IMG/VR virus record: IMGVR_UViG_3300042527_000430
Location: 1-43,179 of that record
From: a virus
Strand: one strand, 5' to 3'
Length of the DNA stretch: 43,179 nt
Part shown: in pieces, positions 20,613-29,463 of the stretch
Layout of the letters: each line of letters opens with the position of its first letter
How positions within the stretch are numbered: the first letter of the stretch is position 1
Notes under the pieces: model-generated
The model's database searches: none
What the model was told of the DNA's origin: nothing
Seen by the model: the letters and a program-made list of their open reading frames with translations, nothing else
Made by a program: the position numbers and the translations under genes

Positions 20613-22133
20613 GTGGCCCGCACGTTCACAAAAAACACGTCGAACACGTTCACCACCGCGAGTGGTTTCTTCGACAATTCCACGTTTGGAACGGGGCGAT
20701 CCAGCGGCAGCGGGCCGACAGCGATCACGTATTCGATTTGGGCCAGGGCGCGCGGCACCTACGCCGCCACGGCGACCGCACTGACGGACGGACTGTGCGG
20801 CCTGGGCTTTTCGAGCACGGCGCACATCACGCTGAAAACCGACGCCTCTGGCAATCTCGGGTCGTCGAGTCGCGCATATTATTTTGACAGCGATCAGGTC
20901 GGCTACACGACCTACAAACTGCCGACTGAGCGCTGGGTTCACCTCGTTGCGATCTTCCACTTCGCCTCGCGTCGCGTGCGGTATTTTGCGGATGGCGTCT
21001 TTGTCGGATCAACCTCGGCTTCGGGCTGGTCACTCGATCGAATCGACACGTTTACCAATGCTGGCAGCCTCCGAATCGGCCAAGCGGGTAATCAGTCCAC
21101 CACTACCAGCACACAATTTGCCGGTGATCTTGCGCATTTTGCAGTCTGGAATAGGCAGCTCACTGAAACCGAGATTGGGCGCATCTCCAAGGGCCTCGAT
21201 CCCCGTGTCCTCCGGCCTCGCGTCTACTATCCGCTGACCAGCCTCAATGCAGGCGAGGTGGTCGTAAACGTTGTCGCGCCCATGTGCCAGGGAACGATTG
21301 CCGGCTCGTTGCCCGTCACTAACGATCCCATCGCGATCAGCGCCAATCTGCAACCGTATCTGCTGGCAATCAAGGCTGCGTCGGGTGCCCCCACCGACTA
21401 TGCGGTGGGTGTGCAGGGCATCACGACGGGTGCTCCGGTCGTGGACCAGATCACGGCCACGGAAAACACTGGGGCGATTGACTACGCCATAGGCGCACAA
21501 GACATCACAGCAGGCACCCCCGTCATCGGCCAACTGGCCTTGGTGCTGGATTACGTCGCAGGCGTGCAGGACGTCGCCAACGGCGTCCCGGTCGTGGATC
21601 AGATCACGGCAGCCACGGATGCCGTCCTTGCGCCGCAGGGCATCCTGGCTGGGGCGCCGGTCATCGACCAGATTACCGTCACCGAGAACACCGGGGCCGT
21701 CGACTATGTCGTAGAAGCGCAGGACATCGCCACCGGGGCGCCCGTGGTCGATCAGGTCGCCCTGGTGCTGGACTACTCAGCAGCGACGCAAGAGGTGTTA
21801 GCCGGAGCTTCGACCATCGAACAAATCCTGGCAGCTACCGAGATCGCAGCGGTCGTACAAGACATGCTGGCGGGTGCGCCCAATATCACGGCGATTGCAG
21901 TCACCTCCACAGGGAGCGGTGGGGCGGCGGACCCTGCTGCGGTCTGGAATTACGAAATCATCTCTGGATTCACGGCGGAGCGCCTGTTGCGCATTCTTGC
22001 CGCTTCCGTCGCCGGTAAGGTAAGTGGCGCGCCCAGCAACCCGGTTTTCCGCAGCGTAGACGATAGTCAGGACCAGATATATGGGACAGTTGACGCGAGC
22101 GGAAACCGCACAGCAGTGAGTTACGGGCCATGA
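20613..22133 (+). CDS. LamG-like lectin domain protein with seven TTGAPVVDQI repeats
   Basis: A GTG start. Residues about 35-190 have the laminin-G/concanavalin-like pattern (ERWVHLVAIFHF, RRVRYFADGVFVG, DLAHFAVWNRQLTETEI). From about 262 to 430 come seven units of about 22-27 residues such as VQGITTGAPVVDQI and AQDIATGAPVVDQV, a repeat type seen in alphaproteobacterial phage proteins. The last 65 residues (AAVWNYEIISGFTAERLLRIL...GKVSG) match a common C-terminal phage module. It is probably a virion-surface protein that binds host glycans or holds an adhesin; that is an inference. Confidence 0.7.
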   Translation: MARTFTKNTSNTFTTASGFFDNSTFGTGRSSGSGPTAITYSIWARARGTYAATATALTDGLCGLGFSSTAHITLKTDASGNLGSSSRAYYFDSDQVGYTTYKLPTERWVHLVAIFHFASRRVRYFADGVFVGSTSASGWSLDRIDTFTNAGSLRIGQAGNQSTTTSTQFAGDLAHFAVWNRQLTETEIGRISKGLDPRVLRPRVYYPLTSLNAGEVVVNVVAPMCQGTIAGSLPVTNDPIAISANLQPYLLAIKAASGAPTDYAVGVQGITTGAPVVDQITATENTGAIDYAIGAQDITAGTPVIGQLALVLDYVAGVQDVANGVPVVDQITAATDAVLAPQGILAGAPVIDQITVTENTGAVDYVVEAQDIATGAPVVDQVALVLDYSAATQEVLAGASTIEQILAATEIAAVVQDMLAGAPNITAIAVTSTGSGGAADPAAVWNYEIISGFTAERLLRILAASVAGKVSGAPSNPVFRSVDDSQDQIYGTVDASGNRTAVSYGP

Positions 22134-22300
22134 GCTGGTTCAGCCATTGGAACGGGTCTTGGTTCGGCGTGTGGTTCGGCCCTGTTATCCCGCCTGAGAG
22201 CGGTCTTGGCCTCCTCGACCCGCGTGTCACCCCAGGCCTCACCCCCTACCGCCGCCTCGGCGTCGTATCCCCATCAGCTGGCCTTCGTAACTACAAGTAA
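22130..22300 (+). CDS. Tryptophan-rich small protein, 56 aa
   Basis: ATGA overlap with the previous gene. The first 17 residues carry four tryptophans (MSWFSHWNGSWFGVWFG), followed by a proline/glycine-rich tail. Such tiny Trp-rich proteins follow large tail genes in several phages; function unknown. Confidence 0.6.
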   Translation: MSWFSHWNGSWFGVWFGPVIPPESGLGLLDPRVTPGLTPYRRLGVVSPSAGLRNYK

Positions 22301-22309
22301 GGATTCATC

Positions 22310-22600
22310 ATGCCGGACATCACCTGCAATGCGCTTGGGCAGAAAATCACCCGTCAAACCATTGGCGCGACCTCTGAGATTGCGCTGACTGTGCGCACCT
22401 CGCGACAGAGCGGCACTGTGGTGTTGCAAATCGTGCCGCTGGCCAACGTGCTCTACCATTCGACGGCTGGACAGGCTGCCACTGACGGCCTGACCGTCCA
22501 GGGCGCATCGCAGGGCCTGACGCTGCCGGTAAACGCAGATAGCACGTTCTACCTGTATTCGGTCGCTGGCACTACCGTTGACATCCTGGTGGTCGGGTAA
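22310..22600 (+). CDS. Small beta protein, 96 aa
   Basis: It begins 9 nt after the Trp-rich gene. The sequence (ITCNALGQKITRQTIGATSEIAL...SGTVVLQIVPLANVLYHS) is beta-rich with no charged helices, suiting a virion or capsid-associated protein. Not recognised. Confidence 0.6.
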   Translation: MPDITCNALGQKITRQTIGATSEIALTVRTSRQSGTVVLQIVPLANVLYHSTAGQAATDGLTVQGASQGLTLPVNADSTFYLYSVAGTTVDILVVG

Positions 22601-22606
22601 TCTGCC

Positions 22607-24439
22607 GTGAAAAATCCAAGAGATACGCAGGGCGCAATCCTCAAGCGCCTCTTGGACTCCGATAAGCGGGCCAAGAAGCGATTTGCCACTCAGGGGCTAG
22701 AGATAGCCCGTTACGGATGGGCACCCGACTATGGCTTTGAATACCAGACGCTGCCAGCACAGGCTTTTTTCCGGGCCAAGGTCGCGCTTACAGCCGAGGC
22801 TATCAAGGTTTTCGGCCCGTACCTGTACCAGAATAACCCGCATCGCACAGTGTCGCTCAAGCCGTGGGCTGATCAGCAGCTTCAAGCCAAGGCTTCCCTC
22901 ATTGAATCGTACCTGAACTACACTCCCAGCGAGTACGATTACTTTGGCAATTCCCGCCGTGCCATTGATGACTCCTTGTCCTGGGGACGTGGCGTGGTCT
23001 GGACGCATCGGCACCCGACCAAGAAGGGCGTCATCGTATCGACCCAGGACAGCGTGCGGAACCTGTGGGTTGATGGCGATGCCTCGTCTCCCGACAGCTG
23101 CACCCGCGTCTGGCGTCGCTGCGTCAAGCTGCGCGCTGAAGCAATGGCGGAATATGCGCAGTATCCGGAAGCACAGAAGAAGATCGCAGCGTTGCCAAAA
23201 TGCACGCAGCGCTGGCAGGCCAACCTCCTGATTCCAGGCGAGGAAAACACTCTATCGGGTGAAGGTGTCGAATACTACGAATGCTACAGCCTGTTGCCGC
23301 TGACTTCGTTTGAAGGCGGATCAGACCTGGCAGAAGCCGGAGCCGTAGTGGATCGCCCGCAGAAGTACGTGGTTTCGGCACAGGGCGAATTGCTCTGGTC
23401 TGGCGATTGGGAAATCCCGTACTACCTCGACAACGCATTCCCGTGCTCGTTGCTGGATTACTACCAGCACCCGGAAGGGTCGTGGTCGGTATCGCCGCTC
23501 GCTGACGGCCTTGGTTATCAACGTGCCATCAATTGGCTAATGACCCTGATGATGGGCAAGTACCGCTTCACCTCGCGTACAACGCTCGCCTTGGTCAATC
23601 AGAATGAGCAAGGAATTGGCGATGCTGACCGTGATAAAGTCCTCATGGGGAATGACATTGAGGCCATCTCGGTCAAGGTAAATGGCGAGCAAAAGCGGCT
23701 CCAGGACTTCATCCAGCAATTCGATTGGTCCAATGAATGGATTGGGGCGTCTATGCAGATGATGTCCGTATTCCAGGAACGGTACGAGAAATCGACAGGC
23801 CTGTACGGCATCCTCTATGCAGGCGAGACCCCGACCCAGGTTCGCTCTGCTACTGACGCCACGATGAAGGACCGCAATAGCCAGTCCCGCATCAACTTTA
23901 TGCGTGATCAGATCATTCGCTGGCAGGGTGAAGTAGCGCGCAAGGAAGCCCTGGGCGCTCGGTATCTCCTGGGTCGCCAGGAAATTACCGAGGTAATGGG
24001 CGAAGAGGCTGGTAAAGCCTGGGGCTTCCTCATCAAGCCGGAAATGGCCGATGGTAAAATCTGGATGCAAAGCCTGGTCGCTGAAGGCATGCCGCCAGAC
24101 GAGGCGCTTGCCCTAGTGCAGGAGAAACTAAAAGACGCGGTAGACCTGACCAAGTGGGCACGGGAAACCGAGTATGACATTGAGCCGGACAGCCTGCAAA
24201 AGCCCAACTCGGATACGCAGGTGGCCAGCTTCAAGGAAATGTCGAATCAGCTGATCCCGACCCTGGTGCAATCCGTCAATCCGCAGATGCAGGCGCTCGG
24301 CTTTGAGATGCAGGCTGCGTATCTGCGGCTCATTGGCGCTGATGCCGAAATGGTCGAGCAGGTCAAGCAGCTTGCTCAAATGTTGCGCACCACTCCTCCT
24401 CCAGTCATGCAACCACCCACCGGACAAACCGCAGCATAA
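22607..24439 (+). CDS. Portal protein
   Basis: A GTG start 6 nt after the previous stop. The 610-residue protein has the length and features of podovirus portals: helical clip/stem (AFFRAKVALTAEAIKVFGPYLYQNN), SLSWGRGVVWTHRHP, a central HP-rich segment (YYQHPEGSWSVSPLADGLGYQRAINW), and a long helical C-terminal half. It would form the dodecameric ring for DNA entry, next to TerL. Position before scaffold and coat genes supports this. Confidence 0.85.
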   Translation: MKNPRDTQGAILKRLLDSDKRAKKRFATQGLEIARYGWAPDYGFEYQTLPAQAFFRAKVALTAEAIKVFGPYLYQNNPHRTVSLKPWADQQLQAKASLIESYLNYTPSEYDYFGNSRRAIDDSLSWGRGVVWTHRHPTKKGVIVSTQDSVRNLWVDGDASSPDSCTRVWRRCVKLRAEAMAEYAQYPEAQKKIAALPKCTQRWQANLLIPGEENTLSGEGVEYYECYSLLPLTSFEGGSDLAEAGAVVDRPQKYVVSAQGELLWSGDWEIPYYLDNAFPCSLLDYYQHPEGSWSVSPLADGLGYQRAINWLMTLMMGKYRFTSRTTLALVNQNEQGIGDADRDKVLMGNDIEAISVKVNGEQKRLQDFIQQFDWSNEWIGASMQMMSVFQERYEKSTGLYGILYAGETPTQVRSATDATMKDRNSQSRINFMRDQIIRWQGEVARKEALGARYLLGRQEITEVMGEEAGKAWGFLIKPEMADGKIWMQSLVAEGMPPDEALALVQEKLKDAVDLTKWARETEYDIEPDSLQKPNSDTQVASFKEMSNQLIPTLVQSVNPQMQALGFEMQAAYLRLIGADAEMVEQVKQLAQMLRTTPPPVMQPPTGQTAA

Positions 24440-24443
24440 CTAT

Positions 24444-24725
24444 ATGCCCAGCTACGAATCCCGCTGTCTCTCCTGCGGCCTGGAACAAGAGTATTTCCAG
24501 ACCATCGCCAACCGCGATCAAGTATCTGATTGCATCAAATGCGGCGGCAGGTGTACGCGTGATATTCGCACCTGCGCAATGACCTACCCCGACCTCAACG
24601 ATTTTCATACCGAGAACAGAGGCAAGGGTCGATTCAATCATCAACTCAAGCAGTACGTCACCTCGGTTGATGACGCCAAGGCCAAGGCAGCCAAAAAGGG
24701 ATGGGGGGTGCTAGATGAGGCTTAA
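24444..24725 (+). CDS. FmdB-like zinc-ribbon protein, 93 aa
   Basis: ATG 24444 lies 4 nt after the portal stop; earlier in-frame starts lie inside the portal gene. The start MPSYESRCLSCG and a later CIKCGG give two CxxC pairs, as in FmdB-type zinc ribbons. It overlaps the next gene by 11 nt. Phage structural operons often carry such a ribbon between portal and scaffold; its role is not known. Confidence 0.7.
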   Translation: MPSYESRCLSCGLEQEYFQTIANRDQVSDCIKCGGRCTRDIRTCAMTYPDLNDFHTENRGKGRFNHQLKQYVTSVDDAKAKAAKKGWGVLDEA

Positions 24726-24933
24726 CGATCAATACAAATCGGTGACTCGCGACGACCTCGTCCATCGGGTTTTCACGCTAAAACAGACCCGGTACGATGC
24801 CGTGGTTTGTAGCGGATGCGGCATGGAGCATTCCGGCTTTATTCAAAGTAATGCTGACAGCACCCCGTTGCCAGCCTGTCACGTCTGCGGAGCCCGGTGC
24901 ATAGAACGAATCGTATTTAGATTATGTGGCTAA
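24715..24933 (+). CDS. Second zinc-ribbon protein, 72 aa
   Basis: A second four-cysteine protein: CSGCGMEHSGF and CHVCGARC. It overlaps the previous ribbon gene and ends just before an AT-rich hairpin. The two adjacent ribbons may act together; nothing more can be read from the sequence. Confidence 0.65.
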   Translation: MRLNDQYKSVTRDDLVHRVFTLKQTRYDAVVCSGCGMEHSGFIQSNADSTPLPACHVCGARCIERIVFRLCG

Positions 24934-24934
24934 T

Positions 24935-24966
24935 ATATACAAACACGCATGTCTGTATATTTTTTT
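24935..24966 (+). terminator. AT-rich hairpin with T run, terminator-like
   Basis: ATATACA (24935-24941) pairs with TGTATAT (24954-24960); after one mismatch ACA pairs with TGT around loop CGCA. Six more T follow (24961-24966). It separates portal/ribbon genes from the scaffold gene. Confidence 0.55.
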
Positions 24967-25023
24967 GTCATATGATGTCCAATTTTTAAACAATAATGTC
25001 TTGATTTTCACCAAGGAACCATT

Positions 25024-26082
25024 ATGGATACCATGACTGATACCGGGAGCGCGGAAGCTACCTCCCTTACGTCCACGGCCTCGCCAACTCCGGACGCGGT
25101 TTCTACCGCCACTCCACCCGCTCCTTCTCAATCTGAGACACGTAGCGCATCCCCCGCCTCTGATGCCGCGTCTGCTGCTGCCCCCGATCGGGCGGTAGTC
25201 AATGCCGCATCCGCCACGCCGACTTCCCCTGATCCGGAAGCCGCTGGTGCAGCCCAACCGGAGCACGACTGGAAGCGTCGCTATGGCGACCTCCAGAGTT
25301 ATGCCCAGAAGCTGAAGGCTGAAGCGGAACAAGTCCGCAAGCAGTATGACGGACTCGGCAAGCCTGACGAATTACGCGCCATCATGGCAGAACGTAAGAA
25401 GCAGGAAGAAGCCGCCCGTCTCAAACCGTGGAACTCTGGCCATCAGGAGCACAGCCGTTTTCAGCAGCTGCGTTCTAAGGCCGAGGATTTTCGGGCCAAA
25501 CTTGCCAGGGCTGATACCCCTGAAAAGAAGGCCATGGTGCAGGAATTATATGCCGATGACTTCACTCCTGAAGACATTGCGCTCATTACTGAAGCGGAAC
25601 GGGACAGCAAACAGCTGAGTCAAAACTTCCATTCAGACCCACGTGGATTCCTTGCGGAACATGTGATTCCCCTGATTCGTGGTGAGTTTCAGCAGATTAT
25701 GCAGTTCCAGCAAACCCAGATGGCCGCTCAAAACTGGCTGTCTGATCCCACGAATAACCAGCTGCTTGATAAGTATGCCCCCGACATGGAGCGCATGCTG
25801 GACCCGGAAATCCCAGCCCGTGAAAAGGCTGTGGAGTTCGCCCGTATGCGGGCCGAATTGGATGCGCTCAAGGCCAAACTTGGCACTCAGATGGAGACTC
25901 AGGCGCATTCCGAGGCGCAACGTGACGCACTGTCACGCGGACCCCGCAGTCCGGCAACCGCCCGTGGAACGTCAGTTCCGATCCGTGACCCCGTGGCGCA
26001 TCTCATCGCCAAGGGTTTCAAGCAGGGAACCGAAGAGTTCTCTGTCCAACTCCAAAAAATCAACGCGGCTAATCGCCGTTAA
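25024..26082 (+). CDS. Scaffold protein
   Basis: A 352-residue protein directly before the coat gene. The first 85 residues are Ala/Ser/Thr/Pro-rich and disordered; then a charged coiled coil (KRRYGDLQSYAQKLKAEAEQVRKQYDGL) and further helices (EDIALITEAERDSKQL), and a C-terminal helix-turn-helix-like end (DPVAHLIAKGFKQGTEEF). This matches tailed-phage scaffolds in layout and place. AAGGAACC precedes the ATG. Confidence 0.8.
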   Translation: MDTMTDTGSAEATSLTSTASPTPDAVSTATPPAPSQSETRSASPASDAASAAAPDRAVVNAASATPTSPDPEAAGAAQPEHDWKRRYGDLQSYAQKLKAEAEQVRKQYDGLGKPDELRAIMAERKKQEEAARLKPWNSGHQEHSRFQQLRSKAEDFRAKLARADTPEKKAMVQELYADDFTPEDIALITEAERDSKQLSQNFHSDPRGFLAEHVIPLIRGEFQQIMQFQQTQMAAQNWLSDPTNNQLLDKYAPDMERMLDPEIPAREKAVEFARMRAELDALKAKLGTQMETQAHSEAQRDALSRGPRSPATARGTSVPIRDPVAHLIAKGFKQGTEEFSVQLQKINAANRR

Positions 26083-26093
26083 GAAAGTCAATC

Positions 26094-27305
26094 ATGCCCG
26101 CAGCCGCTCCCACCAATAACAACTATTCGTCCATCGTTGACGTTGTCACGACCCAGCAGTTCATGCGGGGTGAGTTCGACAACACCAAGAAGCGCAACGT
26201 CCTCCTCGCCAAGCTCGACGAGAAGGGCAACATCAAGGCTGATGCCGCTGGCAAGTTCTTCGAACGCAATGCCCGCGTCGGTCAGTTCCAGTCCGCCACC
26301 CGTGCTGATCTGGTCGAGCGTCAGTTCGCTCGCAAGCAGCAGCGCGTCACCTGGGCCTGTCCGTGGGCCTGGAAGGAAGTCACCGGCGCTATCGGTGAGC
26401 AGGACGTGGTTTTCAACTCGGGCGAGCAGGCGCTCGTCAAGCTGAACGCTGTCATGATGAAGAACATGGCCGACGACTTCCGCAAGGACATCGTTACCGA
26501 TCTTCTCCGCAACAATGCCGGCGCCAATGCCGTGTTTGGCCAGGCCGCTGTTGCCGGTTCGCCGGTGCCGATCTTCGGTCTTCCGACCATGATGGGTTAC
26601 GGCGCTGCCGCTGCGAACTACAACCCAGACACCCAGACGACCTCTGGTGCCGTTGGCGCTGGCGACCGTGAAGTGCTGCCCAACGTCAGCTATTGCGGCA
26701 TCAGCACCCATCCGACCAACCCCATTGCCGGTGTCGATAATAAGACCCCGGAAGCCACCAGCCCCGTGCTGGTCAACTGGAGTTCGACCGCCTGGACCGG
26801 CACTGCGACCTTCCGCAGCACCTGTCTGAACGTGCTTGATCACACGATCAACCGCCTTGCCCGTTCGCCTGAAGCGATGGACAATGTGGACCTGATCCTG
26901 GCGACCCGTACGATGTTCACCGACATCTCGCAGGCTTTCATCTCTGGTGGACCCAGTGGCCTTGGTGGTCGCGTGGTGTTTAGTGCAGACAGCCAGGCTC
27001 CAAATACCCGCCTGTACAAGGACAACCGCATTCCTTACGGCAACGCGGAAATCGTGTGGGACGTTTCGATGCCCGCTAACGTCATGTACTTCCTGAACAC
27101 CAACTACCTGGAGTTCGATTACTTCCCCCAGAAGTCGATCATCCAGCAGGGGGCCATTGAAACCGGCACTGGCGAAGGGACCGAGATTTTCAGCGTTCGT
27201 TCGGATTACGACATCAAGCAAGGTGGCCACCTCGCGGCTGCTGTCCTGTGCGCAAACCTGTGGGGCAACCCGTTCTACCACGGTGCTGCGTACAACTTCG
27301 CCTAA
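26094..27305 (+). CDS. Major capsid protein
   Basis: The 403-residue protein follows the scaffold by 11 nt and has strong codon bias toward C/G-ending codons (CTC, GTC, AAC), as highly expressed coat genes do. It starts PAAAPTNNNYSSIVDVVTTQQ and has a central helical spine (NMADDFRKDIVTDLLRNN) and a conserved-looking YFPQKSIIQQGAIETGTGEG near the end. An HK97-type fold is expected from context. Position between scaffold and decoration genes is the main evidence. Confidence 0.85.
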   Translation: MPAAAPTNNNYSSIVDVVTTQQFMRGEFDNTKKRNVLLAKLDEKGNIKADAAGKFFERNARVGQFQSATRADLVERQFARKQQRVTWACPWAWKEVTGAIGEQDVVFNSGEQALVKLNAVMMKNMADDFRKDIVTDLLRNNAGANAVFGQAAVAGSPVPIFGLPTMMGYGAAAANYNPDTQTTSGAVGAGDREVLPNVSYCGISTHPTNPIAGVDNKTPEATSPVLVNWSSTAWTGTATFRSTCLNVLDHTINRLARSPEAMDNVDLILATRTMFTDISQAFISGGPSGLGGRVVFSADSQAPNTRLYKDNRIPYGNAEIVWDVSMPANVMYFLNTNYLEFDYFPQKSIIQQGAIETGTGEGTEIFSVRSDYDIKQGGHLAAAVLCANLWGNPFYHGAAYNFA

Positions 27306-27334
27306 TTAACCACCCACTACGAAAGAATTATCCC

Positions 27335-27841
27335 ATGTCTGATATTCAACCGCTTACGGTGGGGCAGACCTCCACCGATGCATCCCTCGAAGGCCTGCTG
27401 GGCACCGTGACCGAGGTGGATAACCTCCTCGGTACCGTGCCGTCCAGTACGGTTATTCTTGGCACTACCAACCTGCGTCTGGTGAAAGCCTCGGCCACCA
27501 TTTCAGTGGTTCCTGGTTCGCCGGTCAGCTACTCCGCTACCAACAACTACACGGTTGGCACGCTTTCGGGCGCTGCCGCTGATCGTGCGATTGTGGCTGG
27601 TTTCGCGGTTGTGCCGACTGGCACCACTTCGATTGCCTCCGGCACGTATTTCTGGGTCGCCTTCCAGGGACCGTGCTTGGCTCTGTGTGTTGGTGCTATT
27701 GCGGCCAACGTCCGTGCTGCTGTCCATGCCGGTAACGGCTTGGATGACACCACGGTAACCTCGGACACCTCGATCGCCTACACCCGCGCTGCGGTTGCCG
27801 GCGCTTCGACCGTGGCCGTGATCGCGGCTCTCCCCGCGTAA
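27335..27841 (+). CDS. Head decoration-like protein, 168 aa
   Basis: ATG 27335 is chosen because the longer in-frame start lies inside the coat gene. The product is beta-rich (VLLGTTNLRL-type strands, SATISVVPGSPVSYSATNNY, GTYFWVAFQGPCLALC) and Gly/Thr/Val-rich, like head decoration or stabilising proteins coded after coat genes. GAAAGAATT before the ATG is a weak ribosome site. It is followed by a hairpin. Confidence 0.65.
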   Translation: MSDIQPLTVGQTSTDASLEGLLGTVTEVDNLLGTVPSSTVILGTTNLRLVKASATISVVPGSPVSYSATNNYTVGTLSGAAADRAIVAGFAVVPTGTTSIASGTYFWVAFQGPCLALCVGAIAANVRAAVHAGNGLDDTTVTSDTSIAYTRAAVAGASTVAVIAALPA

Positions 27842-27848
27842 TGACCTG

Positions 27849-27874
27849 CCGGGGTAGTCACTAGATTACCCCGG
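27849..27874 (+). terminator. Hairpin after coat/decoration genes
   Basis: CCGGGGTA (27849-27856) pairs perfectly with TACCCCGG (27867-27874) around a 10-nt loop. No T run follows, so it may be a partial terminator or an RNA-processing site between coat genes and the tRNA. Confidence 0.6.
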
Positions 27875-27880
27875 CTTCAT

Positions 27881-27957
27881 TGCGGGAGGGCAAGGTAGGG
27901 CTACCTGATCGGCTTCATGCGCCGAGGACACCGGCTCGACTCCGGTCCCCGCATCCA
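27881..27957 (+). tRNA. tRNA-Met-like (CAT anticodon), atypical D arm
   Basis: A 77-nt stretch fits a tRNA with encoded CCA: acceptor TGCGGG with CCCGCA (six pairs, position 7 mismatched); anticodon stem TCGGC/GCCGA with loop TTCATGC; variable GGAC; T stem ACCGG/CCGGT with loop CTCGACT. The D arm does not fold in the standard way (AGGTA-GGGC-TACCT is the best hairpin), so it is either divergent or damaged. It lies right before the adaptor gene. Confidence 0.6.
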
Positions 27958-27981
27958 CTTCTCTAGGACGAATGACCAACG

Positions 27982-29463
27982 ATGCCACCTCCCGCAGCCA
28001 AGCCCGTAGGTGTTGCCATCACCGATTCTTTCCAGTATTCGACGGCTTCCGTTGCGGATGGGTCGTTTACCAAGTTGGTCTATAAGAATGGCGTGGCTGT
28101 TGCCAATACCGGCATCACGGTCACTTACGTAACGGATTGGGAATATAAGATCGACATCAATGGAGCGACTGGCTTCCCCGCAACGGCAGGTATCTACGAC
28201 CTTGTTGTCTATGTAACGGCAAGCCCAACGAACCGCTGGATTGCCACGTATGATGTGACTCCGGCCTACTACCAAGTACAAGGCGGGTTTAATCAGCCAG
28301 TTGCGGTGTTCACTGCATCCGCCTCCAACCTGCGTGTCATGTCTGGCGGCTCGCCACTGGCAGGCGCAACGGTAACCGTCACGCGGCCTACTGGCACTGT
28401 CCTGACGCAGCAGATTACGGACACCAACGGCCTATGGGGCACCATTGCCATGGATGTGGCCGGTACCTATACGGTAGTTGCTCAAAAATCGAGCTATACT
28501 GCTGCGCAAGGAACCATCCTTGTTTCCGGATCTACTGCAACCGGATCTGGCGCTGACCTCAGCTTGACCGGCACTATCACTGCGTCTGGCGTTACCGCAT
28601 CGGCGCTCTGGGGCTATGCCCGGCGTCAGTACCAGGACCACGTTGGCACCAAGGCTGACACGGAAGTCCGTGAAGCCGTGGATGACGCCCTCTACCTCAT
28701 CGCATCCCAGCCGATGCCGGATCCGTGGTATCTCACGCTTGGCGGGGTGGCACTCAATGCCGCCTATCAGACCGGCACCGTTGCAGTCACCAACCTGTCT
28801 GCCACCGTCACCCTGACCAGTGGCACGTGGCCTTCATGGGCTGCGACCAATGCCGAAATCCTCCTGACTGATGGCGTCTGGTATAAGATCCTGACACGTG
28901 ATTCAGGTACCGCCCTGACCCTGGCACAGCCATTCCAGGGCAATACCGGAACCGGCCTGTCCTACACGCTGGCGCAAATGCAAATCACGTTGCCCAGCGA
29001 CTGCCGCAAGATCAGTGAAGTCATCCGCTCGCAGTACTGGATCTGGGGCCCTGACCCCGTATCCCGCGCTTTGCTGGAGATGAACAAGCAGACTTGGGTG
29101 CTGGGTAGCAGCGGCATCAGCCTCTGGTCTATCGAGCGCGATCGCATCGTCATCTGGCCCTACTCGACTACCACCTCTGCGGTCAACCTACTCTATTACC
29201 GCGCCCCGGCTCGCCTGGTCAGCGATTCGGACACTGCCGATTGGGATCCGTTGCGCCTGGAAGTCCTGGAGCGAGCCATTGATTACGCTGTTGCCGCCCG
29301 TGGAACCTGTGTCGCTGGCGACCGCAAGACTTGCCTTGCCGCCTTTGAGGAAGCATACAGTCGCGCATCGCAGCAGGATCGCACTTCGACCACTGCACGC
29401 ATCGGCCTCGGTGGTAGCGGCTCGTCGCTCGACAACCTTCGTTACAATGCGCGGATAACCTAA
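27982..29463 (+). CDS. Head-tail adaptor protein with N-terminal Ig-like domains
   Basis: The 493-residue protein has two parts. Residues about 1-190 are beta sandwiches (TGITVTYVTDWEYKIDINGA; LAGATVTVTRPTGTVLTQQ ... TYTVVAQKSSY, a carboxypeptidase-regulatory/Ig-like pattern). Residues about 205-493 fit a podovirus adaptor: helices (EVREAVDDALYLIAS), a beta hairpin of the TGTVAVTNLSATVTLTSGTW type, LLYYRAPARLVSDSD and a final RLEVLERAIDYAVAARG helix. It would dock under the portal. The ATG has no strong site, and its stop overlaps the next ATG. Confidence 0.7.
   Translation: MPPPAAKPVGVAITDSFQYSTASVADGSFTKLVYKNGVAVANTGITVTYVTDWEYKIDINGATGFPATAGIYDLVVYVTASPTNRWIATYDVTPAYYQVQGGFNQPVAVFTASASNLRVMSGGSPLAGATVTVTRPTGTVLTQQITDTNGLWGTIAMDVAGTYTVVAQKSSYTAAQGTILVSGSTATGSGADLSLTGTITASGVTASALWGYARRQYQDHVGTKADTEVREAVDDALYLIASQPMPDPWYLTLGGVALNAAYQTGTVAVTNLSATVTLTSGTWPSWAATNAEILLTDGVWYKILTRDSGTALTLAQPFQGNTGTGLSYTLAQMQITLPSDCRKISEVIRSQYWIWGPDPVSRALLEMNKQTWVLGSSGISLWSIERDRIVIWPYSTTTSAVNLLYYRAPARLVSDSDTADWDPLRLEVLERAIDYAVAARGTCVAGDRKTCLAAFEEAYSRASQQDRTSTTARIGLGGSGSSLDNLRYNARIT

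Noticed and set aside
26088-27281. 397-codon minus-strand frame
   Set aside because: It mirrors the major capsid gene and results from that gene's strong codon bias (few stops on the complement).
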